A stretch of 64,000 nt of DNA from Ophioderma brevispina. Taxonomy: Eukaryota; Echinodermata; Ophiuroidea; Amphilepidida; Ophiodermatidae. The DNA lies in NCBI GenBank assembly GCA_023653785.1, contig JAMKCH010012694.1:62001-126000 (forward strand), given 5' to 3'. The position numbers and the translations under genes are program-made. Positions 22,807 to 34,112 of this stretch are shown here, piece after piece (position 1 is the first letter of the stretch; each line of letters starts with the position of its first letter). The notes under the pieces are model-generated. The model worked only from the letters and a program-made list of their open reading frames with translations, was not told the origin of the DNA and made no database searches.

Positions 22807-24770
22807 CCCTAGCGTATCCACGCTGGGACCGGGGCATTATTAGAAAGCAGGAGGCTCAAAACTGAATGATTATAACAGGGTAAAGGACATACAATATAAT
22901 AATGGTTTCGACTATAATATGGGGCAAAGACCTAACAATTGCACTGTTTTGTCTAATCTCACAAAACAATATGTGACAAATAATTCTACTTCATGATTCT
23001 AGTCAGACTGGTAATCAAAGGCAAACATACAGACTCGATTAGTAAACTCGTCATGCTGGTTTTTAATGGCTTAATTTTAAACTCATTATCCTAGCCATTA
23101 CGGTAAATTTGTATTACGGATATGCATGTCAAAGTATCACCCAAGTGGCTGCTCTTCGTTTCAAAACCAGGAGGGTGTTTTGAATCAATCCCATAATGCA
23201 TTGCAAAGTGCCTGATAATGAACTGTACTACAACAAATATAATTACTTGGGTGGATAAAAAATGTTCCAAAAGTTTCAGACCACAAGACATTTGATGATT
23301 ATGCAAAAATTACCTAAGTACTAATGCTATGTGGGTTAAATTAGCTACAAGTCAGGATTTTTGAGTGTTAAGAATGGATTGTTGTGGGATCACATGACCC
23401 TATTGAGGTGAAATTCCCCAAAACTGGTTGCATTGTGGGATTGGCAATACACCCTCTGGTTCAAACCAACTTCACAAAAGCGGAAGTGTCTGCAGTGCAC
23501 TACATTTCATATCATTGCAGTTTTTTTAGTAGCTACTTTAAATTTAAGGAATGACACTAAAATATTCCCATCTAAAGTCAACAAAACACAAACATGGGGC
23601 AAAGATTCACCCATGTGATGTTAACCCTCGGCCCACTTATTGAACCTAGCCCACACCGCTGGTACCAAGCAATTTGAAAATAGTCGTGACGAAAAATTGG
23701 TCCATTTATATTAAAGACATTATATATCGGGTTAAAATGAACTAGGGCAATGTCATATAAACTGTTAAATCTTTAACAGAAAAAAAGGCCCATATCTCAG
23801 ACTAATTGTTGTGTCTGTAGGACTAAACCCATCAAAGGTTCATGGGAATGTGTGGGCTGATTTGGGGTATCCTTACCCCGTTAATGTGGTATGTCTCGAT
23901 GAATACTGTAGGCCATGTTGTGCAGCAGCTCATGGATCGCGTGCAGGAATAGTTCAATTATGTATTCCAAGAAGAGCTCACCTAATAACATAAAAAATTC
24001 ATGACAAGTTACAGCACAGATCTAAGGAAAATCAATGAGAATTAGAGCACGTCAGAAACAAACCTCGTCCGTGTTTTGTTTCCATTCGGTGGGGTCAGCA
24101 GCATGAAAAATAATTCATAAAATTGCAAAAACTGATTTAAATGTATTTTGCAAAGTAAATCAAGGGTATGTTTTAATTAATCCCTCATTTGGATATCACC
24201 TGAATGTGAAAGAAAATGACCATACTTCTCTATACCAAGGGGCCAAAGTGTTTCTTTTTTTTACGTCAGTTTTCCATGGCTGACTATTATAGACCTGCAT
24301 GGAAACTCCAAACTTACAATCACTGAAAAAAGACAAATTGATAACTACTATGACTGCAGATTATTTAACATTTAATTAAAAAAACAGAAATTGATACTTT
24401 GGGCAGTATTTTTATTCGTTTGTAAACTGCCTTATACATCATGGCTGGGCCTATTTCAAAACCATACAAAAAACTTTGGACATGCTTTTCAAAAAAAAAA
24501 AGTCGGAATTTTCAAAAATTTGCCCATCCCATTGAAAAAAATTTTTTTTAACAAAAACTCTGCAGTTTTTGCGGTCCAGAGTTGAGTGATGCAGCTGTTC
24601 CGACTATGGCCCATGTGTTATAACAGGATCATGATGACAGAGACCCACTATTAAGCCACCCCAAGCGGAAAGCTTGTCTTTATAATAATGAAGAAAATGA
24701 TTTTGGTCCTATCCTTGCAAAGTGTAGCACTGACAGGGTTGTATCTATTTTACTATGTCTTTATTGGAGA
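22807..24770. other. Unassigned stretch
   Basis: No coding, RNA or repeat feature is supported. Small frames near 23430-23620 and 23811-23990 lack recognisable motifs and splice context. Confidence 0.4.
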
Positions 24771-24774
24771 ACAC

Positions 24775-24842
24775 CACGTAGTTTTTGACCAATCCAGCTC
24801 CAGGAGCAGGTCTCCCTAACTAACCTCAAAGGGCAGCTATTA
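24775..24842 (-). mobile_element. Fragment of the SINE-like repeat also seen at 58 kb
   Basis: Read on the minus strand, ATAGCTGCCCTTTGAGGTTA, then AGGGAGACCTGCTCC, then GGTCAAAAACTAC aligns with 58427-58485 on the plus strand. It represents the body of that SINE-like family without its tRNA-like head. Confidence 0.5.
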
Positions 24843-24857
24843 TTTATTATGTATTGA

Positions 24858-25075
24858 TTTCTTTTTTCTTGCTTTTCTTTCTTTCTTTTTTCTTTAGTTC
24901 ATTTCTTTTTATTCTTTCTTCTGTTTTCGTTCTGTCTTTCTTTATTTCTTCTGCTTTCTTTCTTTCTGTCTTTTTTCTTCTTTCTTCTTTCTTTCTTTCT
25001 TTCTTTCTTTCTTCTTTCTTCTTTCTTTCTTCTCTTTCTTTCTTTCTTTCTTTCTTTCGTTCTTTCTTTCTAACT
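24858..25075 (+). repeat. CTTT/TTTC pyrimidine microsatellite
   Basis: About 215 bp are almost purely pyrimidine on the plus strand, with a core of uninterrupted CTTT units near 24985-25010 and 25035-25060 and interrupted variants around it. The long Phe/Ser frame on one strand and the Lys/Glu/Arg frame on the other are pure consequences of the repeat. Confidence 0.95.
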
Positions 25076-25129
25076 TGCTTCAAAATGCTACTAGTGCCAG
25101 ATGTTTGGTCGGATTGAACCAAGCAATGG

Positions 25130-25660
25130 CCACCAAGAACCCATGGCCAAGCTCATATAGGGTTGTAAACAATTGACCATAGGGTGTCACGTAGGGGTCA
25201 ATAGCGGTTCATTGTCGCGCTACCACCCTTTTCCCTACTTCACCCACAGTTTGCATGTTGCTATCGATGCCATCGTCACAAATGTTGCCAGGTGACTGCC
25301 CATATGGGGTGTACACAGATTTTAATCCAAGGTCATTTAGGGGTCAAAAAGGGGCAATCTCTCTAAACCCTCTTATATTTCAAAATGCTACTATTGTTTT
25401 ACCACAGTTAACGTTTATTGACGCATACTTCTTCCGAATAACCCCAGACCCAGTGCCATACAGGGTGTTTACAGATTGGTTCAAAGGTCCCGCAGGGGCA
25501 TTCATGTCCTTGCGCTCTACCCTCCTTTTTGCTGTTTCTGCCACAAATCAATTACTATAATCACTAGACTTGTCATAAGAACCCCTATGCAAGCTCCATA
25601 TGGGGTGTATCACAGATTTGAGATCAGTGCTCATGAGGGGGTCATTTGAGGTCATTTCGT
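25130..25660 (+). repeat. Diverged satellite, unit about 150 bp, about four units
   Basis: A block near CATATGGGGTGTACACAG, followed by a TTNNA...AAGGTCA...GGGGTCA block, recurs at about 25157, 25302, 25457 and 25598 (spacings about 140-155). Between blocks, CTACCACCCTTTT/CTACCCTCCTTTTT and CAATCGATGC/GCTATCGATGCCATCG pieces also repeat. A further relic, TTATAATGTGTACATAGATT with GGGGTCAAAGGTCA, lies at 26337-26372. Non-coding. Confidence 0.55.
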
Positions 25661-26524
25661 GATTTTATATGTCTCAAGCATATTTGCGCACAGTTTCTTT
25701 CAAATGCAGATTCTCAGCCAAACTAATTTTCATGTGCAAAGACACAGACTTTATGAGTAAAAAAACCAGCCCGTTCCATCACGCGAAATGGCTCAAATCC
25801 ATCTACTATTGACAAGTTTCCATATTGAACCGGCTCTTACTCCAATAATACATGCATTACGTCGTCGCTAGAGCGGTGACTGATAAGTGCGCACTCTATC
25901 TTCTGAAAGCGTCATGTATTTCCCTTTTTTGGTTTGTAAATTAACCAATTTTGCCCTTTCATACATTATATCAATGCAGAAATTCAAAGCTATTCATTTG
26001 ACACCAATTTTACGTCCTAAGTCCAAGTATCCACCAATATCGCCTAAAACATGTTGGCGTGCATTGTTTTTAAAATGAGTTCTAAAATCCCACAACTTTT
26101 GCCTGACCTCTTTATTTATGCTCGCTTCCCCCCTTTTAGTTCCGTCCCCCCTGATATATAATACATGCAGTGAGCACTTCTTGGTCGCAAGAAACTGTTG
26201 CCGCATTTGTTTCATGCCGTCAGATTAAGTGCGAACTTGGAATCCCCGGTCTATGTCTTGTATTTGAAAGAACCTCACCCAGATATCAATTGCGATAATC
26301 ACCGGACTTGGTCAGAAGAATTGGCTGACCCAACCCTTATAATGTGTACATAGATTGGGGTCAAAGGTCACTGGCAGTGCAAGTAGTCACCGCTGATATC
26401 CTCGTGCTTTCTAAAGCACAATCGATGCTAGTATTTTTTCTTACTCTTTTTTTAGACTTTAGAATTTTCCCTCTCTACCTGAAAAAATAATGAAATTAAA
26501 AAATTTTATCTATTTTTAAAAAGG

Positions 26525-26604
26525 GGGAGGCAATAGCGAGATTTGAACCTGCATAGACCACTGTATCATGAGGTCAGCTTACCTGACCACAAGACCAGCA
26601 GAGG
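26525..26604 (-). mobile_element. tRNA-like head of a SINE
   Basis: On the minus strand, TGGTCAGGTAAG serves as a box A-like sequence, and GGTTCAAATCTCGC about 40 bases downstream as a box B. The spacing is like a tRNA, but flanking stems do not pair. The head resembles that at 58312-58350 (shared ATGATACAGTGG), so it is a dispersed SINE head and not a gene. Confidence 0.5.
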
Positions 26605-26609
26605 ATTGG

Positions 26610-27870
26610 TTGGCCAGATTTGCAGTTCTAACCTTGATGACATTTACGGAAATAAATCGCGACTGCTATTGTGGTCAGCAACTCAATGTAATGAATAGCC
26701 CGCTCTAGAACGGTTGCCACAATCTATGCTCCAGGAGCATGCGTGGTGGTAAAATCTCTCACTGCTTAATGGAGATGGCATTTTAGAAGCACATGGTAGT
26801 CCATGTGTGGATTATACCACAATTGGGGAGGGGGAGGGAGAGGGAAACAAGAACAAATTTCTTTGGTAAGATGCGTTGGTTTTGTAAAAAATTGGTGGGG
26901 CCTTTGTTATTTTCTTTTTTTTAATATCAGGGGAGCACACCAAACACAAAAATGTCAATGGTAGCACAAAAAAATGGTTTGCAATGGGAGCATTCCAGGG
27001 GAATTTTTTTTTTTTTTTTTAAAAAAAGTGGGGGGGGGGGATTATGAAATCCCCCCCCCCCAAATTGGTATTTTCGGTCAAAAGTGATTTGCATATTTTT
27101 TTCTTGAAGGAGTGGCTGGAAATCAAGAGACATTACCGAGTTTTCCATGTGTACCCAAAGTTCTGCGTGAAACATAAAATTTTGCTCAGGTCCAGTTTGT
27201 TCGAATAGAAAGAATCGACACCCAACCAGCTGTGATGTGGATTAGAAAAAAAAGCCCGCTAGACTAAACGTCTAGACAGTCTGAATGTATGTCACGCTAG
27301 CTACCTATAGCCTACAGCTGCCAAACGCACTAATTTCATATGCTAATTACCGCCTCTTTAATCAAATACATGCTAGGCTTATGACTGTATATACCATGTA
27401 TGATCCTTAGTCAGGAGGGACATCTAGCTGCAACCAGCAGGTTGGCGATTGCCCACTTTGGAGGCTAGAGCGTAGAAGGGAAATTATTAAATTGGTCTAT
27501 TAGTGAGAATTCTAATTCATAAATTATTTAATTGTGTTATATCCGGCCCATATGGAGCCATAGGAGTCACTCATTACCTATGATGCGCTAAATATATAGT
27601 CATTACTGTTTTTATTGACTGGTTGTTTTATTTAACTACAGCAGTAAAAGTTTGTATATTTTTTCTGGATATGTCTTTGTAATTGCTTGTAATAGAGCTA
27701 CAAGATTAGGAAAGTGATGGCTTTTTGAAAGGCCACCATTATAGCTAATTTTTCCCTTGTGTGTCCAACAAATCGGAGATGATTTGCAACGCAATCTTTT
27801 GTAATTAACGTATTTCTTGCCATTCTTGTACCACTCTTGTATCGCCCACCACTTATTAAATTTACCGCAT
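26610..27870. other. Unassigned stretch with homopolymers
   Basis: A T run with an adjacent G run lies at about 27006-27060, with C runs after it. No gene is supported. A TTAA-AGGCACGACTCC start near 27876 could be the end of another TTAA element; its partner was not found. Confidence 0.4.
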
Positions 27871-28710
27871 TGACATTAAAGGCACGACTCCAACAGCGCT
27901 AGTGTCGCAAATTATATTAGTTAGAGCTGGATGTCACTCCAAAAAAATTTATTTTTCAAAAAAGCGTCAACGAACAAAATAGGGCAGGTTGTTAGAAAAA
28001 GAAAAGTATAATTGCAATTTGACCCCGGCGGTGATGGACGACAATATCTCCGTGGTTTTGGGAACGACTGTTTGCGGTTGATAATGAGACAAATCCAAAC
28101 AGACTGGCATCCACTTTGGTGGAATAATTTTGACCCTATCATCGCGGATGTTGAGCAAATGATATTGATCGTTTGGGCAGTGCAAGACAAATGTTCTATT
28201 TTTAGGTTAGGGTTGTGCTCATTCCGAAAAAGAAAAGGGGTAAGCTCAAGGTATATCAGCTGACGTAAAATGTTTGGATCAATCAGGCGTTGAAGTAACA
28301 GGGAGGGCAAGAGATATCCCATGTTTTGTTACAAGAAAGTTTGAAAATGTTACAATTCCAGCAAATGCTTGGTAATTTTGTTCTGTCTGACACAATACTC
28401 TGCCAGTGCGTTGATGTAACTGAAAAGATAAGATTAATCCTTTCATGTTGCCAAATTTCTCTCAGACATATAGCGCTTCAGGCGTATCATCATCAACCCA
28501 AGGGCAAATTTACTTGCAGGAATGAGCCTAGCTTGTTTAATTTATTTTTTTTTCTGTGGAATTCATTAATGATTTAGAGAAAAAGTGGAATGGGGGGGGG
28601 AGAATTTTTTTTTTGCTCAGAAGCATAAATTTGCAATTTCAGCTCCCAAGCTGGCAAATTTATCAAAATTCAGATTCTAAGATCCTAATTTGGGAGACAA
28701 AATCAGTTCC

Positions 28711-28920
28711 CAAGCCCCCAAGTTCAGAAGTTCTCAAGCCCCCAAGTTCAGAAGTTCTCAAGCCCCCAAGTTCAGAAGTTCTCAAGCCCCCAAGTTCAGA
28801 AGTTCTCAAGCCCCCAAGTTCAGAAGTTCTCAAGCCCCCAAGTTCAGAAGTTCTCAAGCCCCCAAGTTCAGAAGTTCTCAAGCCCCCAAGTTCAGAAGTT
28901 CTCAAGCCCCCAAGTTCAGA
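28711..28920 (+). repeat. Perfect 24-bp tandem array, 8.75 units
   Basis: The unit CAAGCCCCCAAGTTCAGAAG followed by TTCT is repeated head to tail without visible mismatch. Because 24 is a multiple of three, every frame free of stops in one unit stays open, which yields overlapping repetitive frames on both strands. That is not evidence of coding: the flanks have no start or splice context, and the frames end soon after the array. Confidence 0.95.
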
Positions 28921-29094
28921 AATTGGAGCTGCACATCTCCACCTGAAAAAAGTTGAGTACCCCTCCCAGAATGGAATAGGGTGAGAAATTGGCCAAGAGA
29001 CAGAAAAATTTATCCTCCTGAAATGTTTACTTCACAACTGTACTAAAATTGTAGCCTTTTATCAAGGCTTTGATTATTTATTCAATTTGTGTGA

Positions 29095-29215
29095 GTCCGC
29101 CCCTCTCTGGACCGCTCAAAGTTCAGTCGTGCCTCGCTCCGCTCGGCCAGCCGCCTTCAGCTTTCGACACGCGCCTTCGGCGCGCTCGCGGTTGGTGGAT
29201 AAAAATGCGAGGCGT
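29095..29215. repeat. CpG-rich island-like patch with a GC hairpin
   Basis: This patch is far richer in CpG than its surroundings. It contains the self-complementary CGCGCCTTCGGCGCG (about 29171-29185) and other CG-rich words (CTCGCTCCGCTCGGCC). It may be a decayed mobile element end or an unmethylated patch; I cannot assign it. Confidence 0.45.
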
Positions 29216-29335
29216 CTTTGACAAAGACTACTAAAATTGATGAATTTGGAATGTTGATGAAGCTAATATCAGTATTTACCTAATACTAAATCTGGTTTTA
29301 CTTTCATACCTTAGGGCATCATGAAATAAATAAAG

Positions 29336-29555
29336 TAAAAAATAAATGCAAGTATTTATACGGCGCTTTATACAATTAAGTCTCAAAGCGCTTTACATTT
29401 GTTCCGCTGTCACTAGGATAAGTCACATTTTTCACATAGAAAATTCGGCAGCCAATTATACCGGCGCACAGTATGACGATAACATGTTGGCCACGGTGGG
29501 GCTCGAACTCACAACCTAATGATCACGAGTCCTGGAGTCCTGTGCTTTTCTAGGG
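29336..29555 (-). mobile_element. tRNA-derived SINE with L2/CR1-like tail, diverged copy S1
   Basis: On the minus strand, a box B-like GAGTTCGAGCCCC is followed by a body ending AAAGCGCCGTATAAATACTT, matching the copies at 33 and 34 kb with many substitutions and an internal deletion. The tRNA-like head is damaged near 29530-29555. Confidence 0.7.
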
Positions 29556-29966
29556 TGATGATTTGGGGTTTAGGGTTAAAGTTTTTGGTTAAGGGTTAGC
29601 ATTAGTCTTTTATTTTGTGATGAAGGTAAAACCATAAATCTGTCAAACCAAAGCCAAAGGTACACTGTGTTACTGTACTCCATTCCATTTCTGACCAACA
29701 AATCTGTGTGTACCATGGAATGAACACCAGATGACTGTTAGTCACTGAAAGATAGCAGCAGCTAAAATGACACAACTGATTCCATGTTTAGCATAGTCTG
29801 TCATTGAACCAGTGCTTGTCATTGGTTTGGGTGCATGTAGCTTTAGGGGCAGGACATTTTCATTCATTAGTCCACTCCAACTGTTTCAATTGATAAATGA
29901 TGTGTGTCGCAATAATGGCTTAACTACGATACTTGATGAGAGATCTTTGCAACGTGAGCTGTGAAG

Positions 29967-30470
29967 TTAAAGGTGCTTGTTCGGATTTAAGTGTATCATG
30001 CTTTCTACTGGATATGAGAGCCAGGTACTTGCATACACTCTAAATTTCAGGGATTTAAAATAAATCCCAGAAGAATTGTAGTTAGTGACCAACCAATATT
30101 TAGATTTAAAATTAAGTATTATAGATTTAAAATTCAAATCTCTCAGATTTAATTTTAAATCTAAACATGGGTTGGTCACTAACCACAATCTTTTGGGATT
30201 TATTTTTTTTAAGTCCCTGTAATTTAGAATGTACAACTCACCACATGTTTTGTGGGAAACAAATTTGCATTTTTTTTTTGGTAGAAGTGAAAATACATTA
30301 CAATACCCTATTCACTGTTAATATTGATGGTTAACCATAAAAATGGCAGGTTTTTTTTTGTATCTAAGGAAAGAAATGAATTTGAAGGCTGAAATTTAAG
30401 GAAAACAATGAGAAAAGTACTGCCTTTCATCTGATATAAAATTGATACTATTTCAGATAATGGGAGGACA
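29967..30470 (+). mobile_element. Family C TTAA element, copy C4, right end lost, carrying a nested fold-back
   Basis: The left end is TTAA then AGGTGCTTGTTCGGATT. The interior matches C3 through GGATATGAGAGCC, ATATTGATGGTTAACC, AAAGAAATGAATTTGAAGGC and GATATAAAATTGATAC. The right terminus is replaced near 30455-30470. A 196-bp fold-back (30036-30231) splits it. Confidence 0.7.
30034..30233. mobile_element. Fold-back element with TA flanks, nested in C4
   Basis: The element 30036-30231 is a near-complete inverted repeat. The left arm starts CACTCTAAATTTCAGGG; the right arm read backwards starts CATTCTAAATTACAGGG. Both arms contain TAAATCCCA, GTTAGTGACCAACC and AGATTTAAAATTAA. TA lies on each side, as expected for Tc1/mariner-type insertions. 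The insertion splits family C sequence between a TGCATACA-like and an AACTCACCAC-like block, which defines its limits. Confidence 0.75.
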
Positions 30471-30510
30471 GAGGTTTGCGGTTCAATTTATTGACACAGG
30501 GGGATTCAAA

Positions 30511-30596
30511 TTACTTTGTATGCATATCAGAGCATCTCAAATAATTAAATATATTACTTTTTATGCATATCAGAGCATCTCAAATAATTAAATATA
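30511..30596 (+). repeat. 43-bp tandem duplication
   Basis: The two adjacent units start TTACTTTGTATGCATATCAG and TTACTTTTTATGCATATCAG and are otherwise identical, ending AATTAAATATA. Confidence 0.9.
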
Positions 30597-30599
30597 TTT

Positions 30600-31780
30600 T
30601 ATATTGCTTTGTATTACTTTGTATACAAAACTGATCATGAAAAATACTATGCGCACACTGAGAGCCGGTGTAACCACGCTACTCCGCGACAATGCACGCA
30701 GCCGCTATGTGTACACTCTTAGTCTATTCGGCAAAAAAAGCATGGAATCCTGGCCGTCTAGTGTGTAGGTTATCCATGTCTACTCGGTGGTAGTTGCGTG
30801 GTAACTACCATGAAGAAATTGGCCATGTAAGGAATAAGTACAAAACTTTCTTAAGATGTATGGACTATGGATTGTAGTACAAATTTCAGATGCCATCTAT
30901 AACTCTTAGTTGACCAGGAACATTAGCAGTTGGAGATATCCATCCTATAGTGCACATTATTGGGAATGGACTTACATAAGGCAGCTATTGAGTTACAGAT
31001 GAGTTAGATTCATGTGCTCTCTTTATAGCACGGTTTAGAGGCAGCTTACGCTAGTACCATTCATGGCAATTTCCCGTGTGTTGTGTAACCTATTTATCAG
31101 ATTAGTGTACCTCTGAGTGAACTCAATTAAAAGAAGAGAATGAATCGGGCTGTGATTGATTGCAAAATCTACCGCAAATTTTGAAATTCAATCCAAGATC
31201 CGACACTTGAAAGATAATGGGTATTAAACAAGGGGTATGTATTTTTACAAAAAAGTAACTCAATGGCTGTCACTCAAACTTACATTAGCACAGTAAGATC
31301 TACGGAAGAAGGCAATTTTGTAATCTCCAGAAGAAAAAAAAAAGATTAGAATTCTTTTTAAAAACCCATGGGTATGTGTAGTGGAAGTGGATAAACGGTT
31401 TCATTGAATGGTAATACTATACTTATTCTCTAACAGCTTCATTACTATTAATTCCTATAGAATAATAATAATAATCCAAAGCTCCAAAACAAAGGGTACC
31501 AGATTTAAGATTATACCCATCCCTCTCTTTTAAAGAACTTCAAGTATGGGCATATATTTTGGCTAAGGAGGTATGAATAAATATGACTGAATGAAAATAT
31601 AATATTCATATCAAATAAAATTAAATGAAAAAGTACCTGAGCACACCACTCACTCCTCGGGTCTACCTGTATCATGTTACTTACAATTATACCCATTGCA
31701 TTGTCACCTGGACATGTTACGACAACCAAAAGAAATTTACTGTGGTCATGTGAAGGAAGCATATTATTAGTGTTATCTAC
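30600..31780. other. Unassigned stretch
   Basis: No coding or RNA gene is supported. A short AAT run lies near 31463-31473. Confidence 0.4.
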
Positions 31781-33083
31781 TTAATATATTCCATTGTTAC
31801 TATCTACTGAAGATAGCATAATACGATCTATTGAAACAATCACATTGATTTCTGTCAAAAACCGTAAAATCTTCTCAAATGGTGTAATACATGAAAAACT
31901 GGTCTGATATATTCTTTAAAAAATAAACATAAACAAGTAGATTCTTCCTTTCTCTTTGCCATTTGCAATGTATGAGCATAATGAGTTTGAAAGATGTATC
32001 AGATTATATTAATTTACCATGTCAGCCTGGCACTCCCATTGTTGGATTATTAGACAAGCACATTATCTGACTGATCTGAGGTCTTTGTGGTTAAAGGCAG
32101 TCAGTTGAACTGCACTGGTCTCCCTTCAGCAAAGTTGATAAGTTATGCTATCATATCTGGGAATTAGTCTAGGAAAGTTTGTATAATTTTACACAAAGTT
32201 ACTTAACATCACTACATATTTTATTGTTTCTTTTATTCAGTCATTTATGTTACAATTATTGAGGGCTTTATTAACAAGCCAGTACCTGCCAAAATTATGA
32301 AGTAATTACATTTTTGGCATTGCTAAATTCACACAAGTATTCTCATTGTTTTTTAACATTCTAAACTCTGTCATAAATCTGAAAAAAGGATATTGCAAAA
32401 AATCAAGACTCATAATTTTCTGCCATTTGCAGTTTTCACCCAAATTAGCCCTAAGCCCTGCAATTGTGTATGCATGTTTTGGCTGAATGAACAGAAGATT
32501 GAATGTTTTCATGCCCCGAAAAAAGCACATTGTGATCAATAGAATGTCTTAATAATGACCTGCTGAAGATGGGATCGTGGCAGAATTTTATCTGAAGAAA
32601 CTGTATTGAGGATTACCTGAAGACATGTGAGTTGCAATATGCTCATCCATCAAGGACACAGTTCAGTGCGTTGTATTTGTTCTGTAATTATGGAAGCGAA
32701 CCTGACCTTGTGGAGCTAGGTTTATACCTCATAACTCATAAAACCAGGTATTGTATTTCCTAAATACAAAGGTGACTTATAGCTATTGAACTGTGCCAGG
32801 GAATTGAGCCTTTACTGACTCATAGTGATTGCCATTGCAAAATAAAGATATGATTTGCTGTGTTATCTTCAGAAGATAACATTCAATTGTTAACATTTAA
32901 AGCATTTTAAATTATGTTGAAGATAGCATTTTGAAGTGCTGTTGATTTAAGGTAGCATTTAAAGTGTTTTCTGCTGAATACATCAAATAATGTGATTTCT
33001 ACCACTGACTACATGTAAATTTCTCTTTTGGAAGGTGTGTTGAAGATGCTATCTATTCCGTTATCTATTTAGCATTTGATAAA

Positions 33084-33380
33084 AAATTAATGCAAGTATT
33101 TATATAGCGCTTTACACAATTAGGTCTCAAAGCACTTTACATTTATTCCTCTGCCACTAGGATAAATCACATTTTTTCACATATTGAAAATTTGGCAACC
33201 AATTATAACAGCGCACAGTATGACTACTACCCTAGCTCCCCATTTACACCTGGACAAAGTGAGACAAACGAGATATAAAGTGTCTTGCTTAGGGATACAA
33301 CACGTTGGCCTCAACGGGGCTCGAACTCACAATCTAATGATCACAAGTCTGCGCTTTCCACTGGACCACACATGCTCTCA
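33084..33380 (-). mobile_element. tRNA-derived SINE with L2/CR1-like tail, copy S2
   Basis: Read on the minus strand it begins with a tRNA-like head (box A TGGTCCAGTGGAAAGCGC, box B GAGTTCGAGCCCC). It continues through AAGCAAGACACTTTATATC and ends GTAAAGCGCTATATAAATAC. That tail resembles the 3' end of CR1/L2 LINEs (compare GGTGCTATATCAAAT at 11455), which such SINEs use to borrow the LINE machinery. The 81-codon plus frame is its antisense. Confidence 0.85.
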
Positions 33381-33526
33381 TTTACTTTATCTACTGAAAT
33401 TCAAAATTGAATCATGTATAGTATTTTGAAGATTCTTCTGGTTAATATTATCATTATTATGTGGCATCTACTAAAGAAAGCGTTTGAATTTCATAATGTG
33501 TTGCTATTTCTTGAAGTTCTATAATC

Positions 33527-33874
33527 TTAAAGGGGCATTTCGTTATCCACAGCATTGTCCCCCGACTTAACCTAAAAAAAAAGTTGAGATTTTCATGTCA
33601 TCTGAACCATTAACATTAGTAATCCATGTGTGCCAAATCTTACGTGCAAATTCGGTCGTGTCTGTAAGAAATTCGCAATTTTGTATTATCTGTTTGTAAA
33701 CGGACAGAAATTATAGCACAGTGGCCTATGGGACCGTGGGAAATGAGCTTTTTCTCGTAACACAAAACCGCAAAGTCGGGATAAGCTAAAAAGTTGTGAA
33801 TATGCTTTTCTCAAGGATATCCAGTGAACAATGAATAAAACAGAAGGTGCTGGAATCACAAACTGCACCTTTAA
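33527..33874 (+). mobile_element. Family E TTAA element, copy E1, with intact empty site in the sister duplicate
   Basis: The element is 33531-33870 (340 bp), flanked by TTAA at 33527-33530 and 33871-33874. The left end is AGGGGCATTTCGTTAT and the right end ATCACAAACTGCACCT. In the second duplicate the same place reads AAATCTTAATGGTT (TTAA at 34803-34806), a clean unoccupied target. It aligns in reverse with E2 (48300-48627). Confidence 0.9.
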
Positions 33875-34112
33875 TGGTTAACTATTAAAGAAAACATGAA
33901 TTATTTTCTTTTGAAGAAAGTGTTAAGGTTGTTTATTGTAGAGAGCATCCCATCCCAATGATTCTGTTACTGATAGTATCCTTGAAAGTTTTACCCACTG
34001 AATATAGCATATAATATGTTATCTATTGAAGATAGCACTTGAACTACCATTTACTGAAGACGGCATAATGTTACCCACAAAGCGGTATATGATAAAAAAA
34101 AAAAAAAAAAAA

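Larger units (their letters stand above)
32833..34093 (+). repeat. Tandem segmental duplication, copy 1 (carries element E1)
   Basis: Starting at ATTGCAAAATAAAGATATG and ending at AAAGCGGTATATGAT, this block is nearly identical to 34113-35025. It contains a SINE (33084-33380) and the family E element E1, which copy 2 lacks. The length difference of about 348 bp is almost entirely E1 plus one TTAA. An A run of about 20 separates the two copies. Confidence 0.9.

Noticed and set aside
24847..25122. Long Lys/Glu/Arg-rich and Ser/Phe-rich frames on opposite strands
   Set aside because: Both are translations of the CTTT microsatellite; no coding signal outside the repeat.
26525..26604. Possible functional tRNA gene on the minus strand
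   Set aside because: Box A and box B are present, but acceptor and anticodon stems do not pair, and the same head recurs at 58.3 kb as a dispersed repeat.
27921..28322. 133-codon minus-strand frame, the longest apart from that over the 24-bp array
   Set aside because: No recognisable domain, overlapping frames on both strands and no splice sites of quality; a chance frame in a possible element body.
28556..28984. Repetitive protein with eight-residue units (PPSSEVLK type), and CRISPR-like regular spacing
   Set aside because: The 24-bp units are contiguous with no spacers, so it is not a CRISPR array. Frames are open on both strands because of unit length, and no start or splice context exists.
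32094..32130. TTAA-AGGCAGTCAGTTG start as another TTAA element
   Set aside because: No matching right end within 1 kb; likewise for starts near 21186, 27876, 39963, 41410 and 44496. These may be relics, but one end is not enough.
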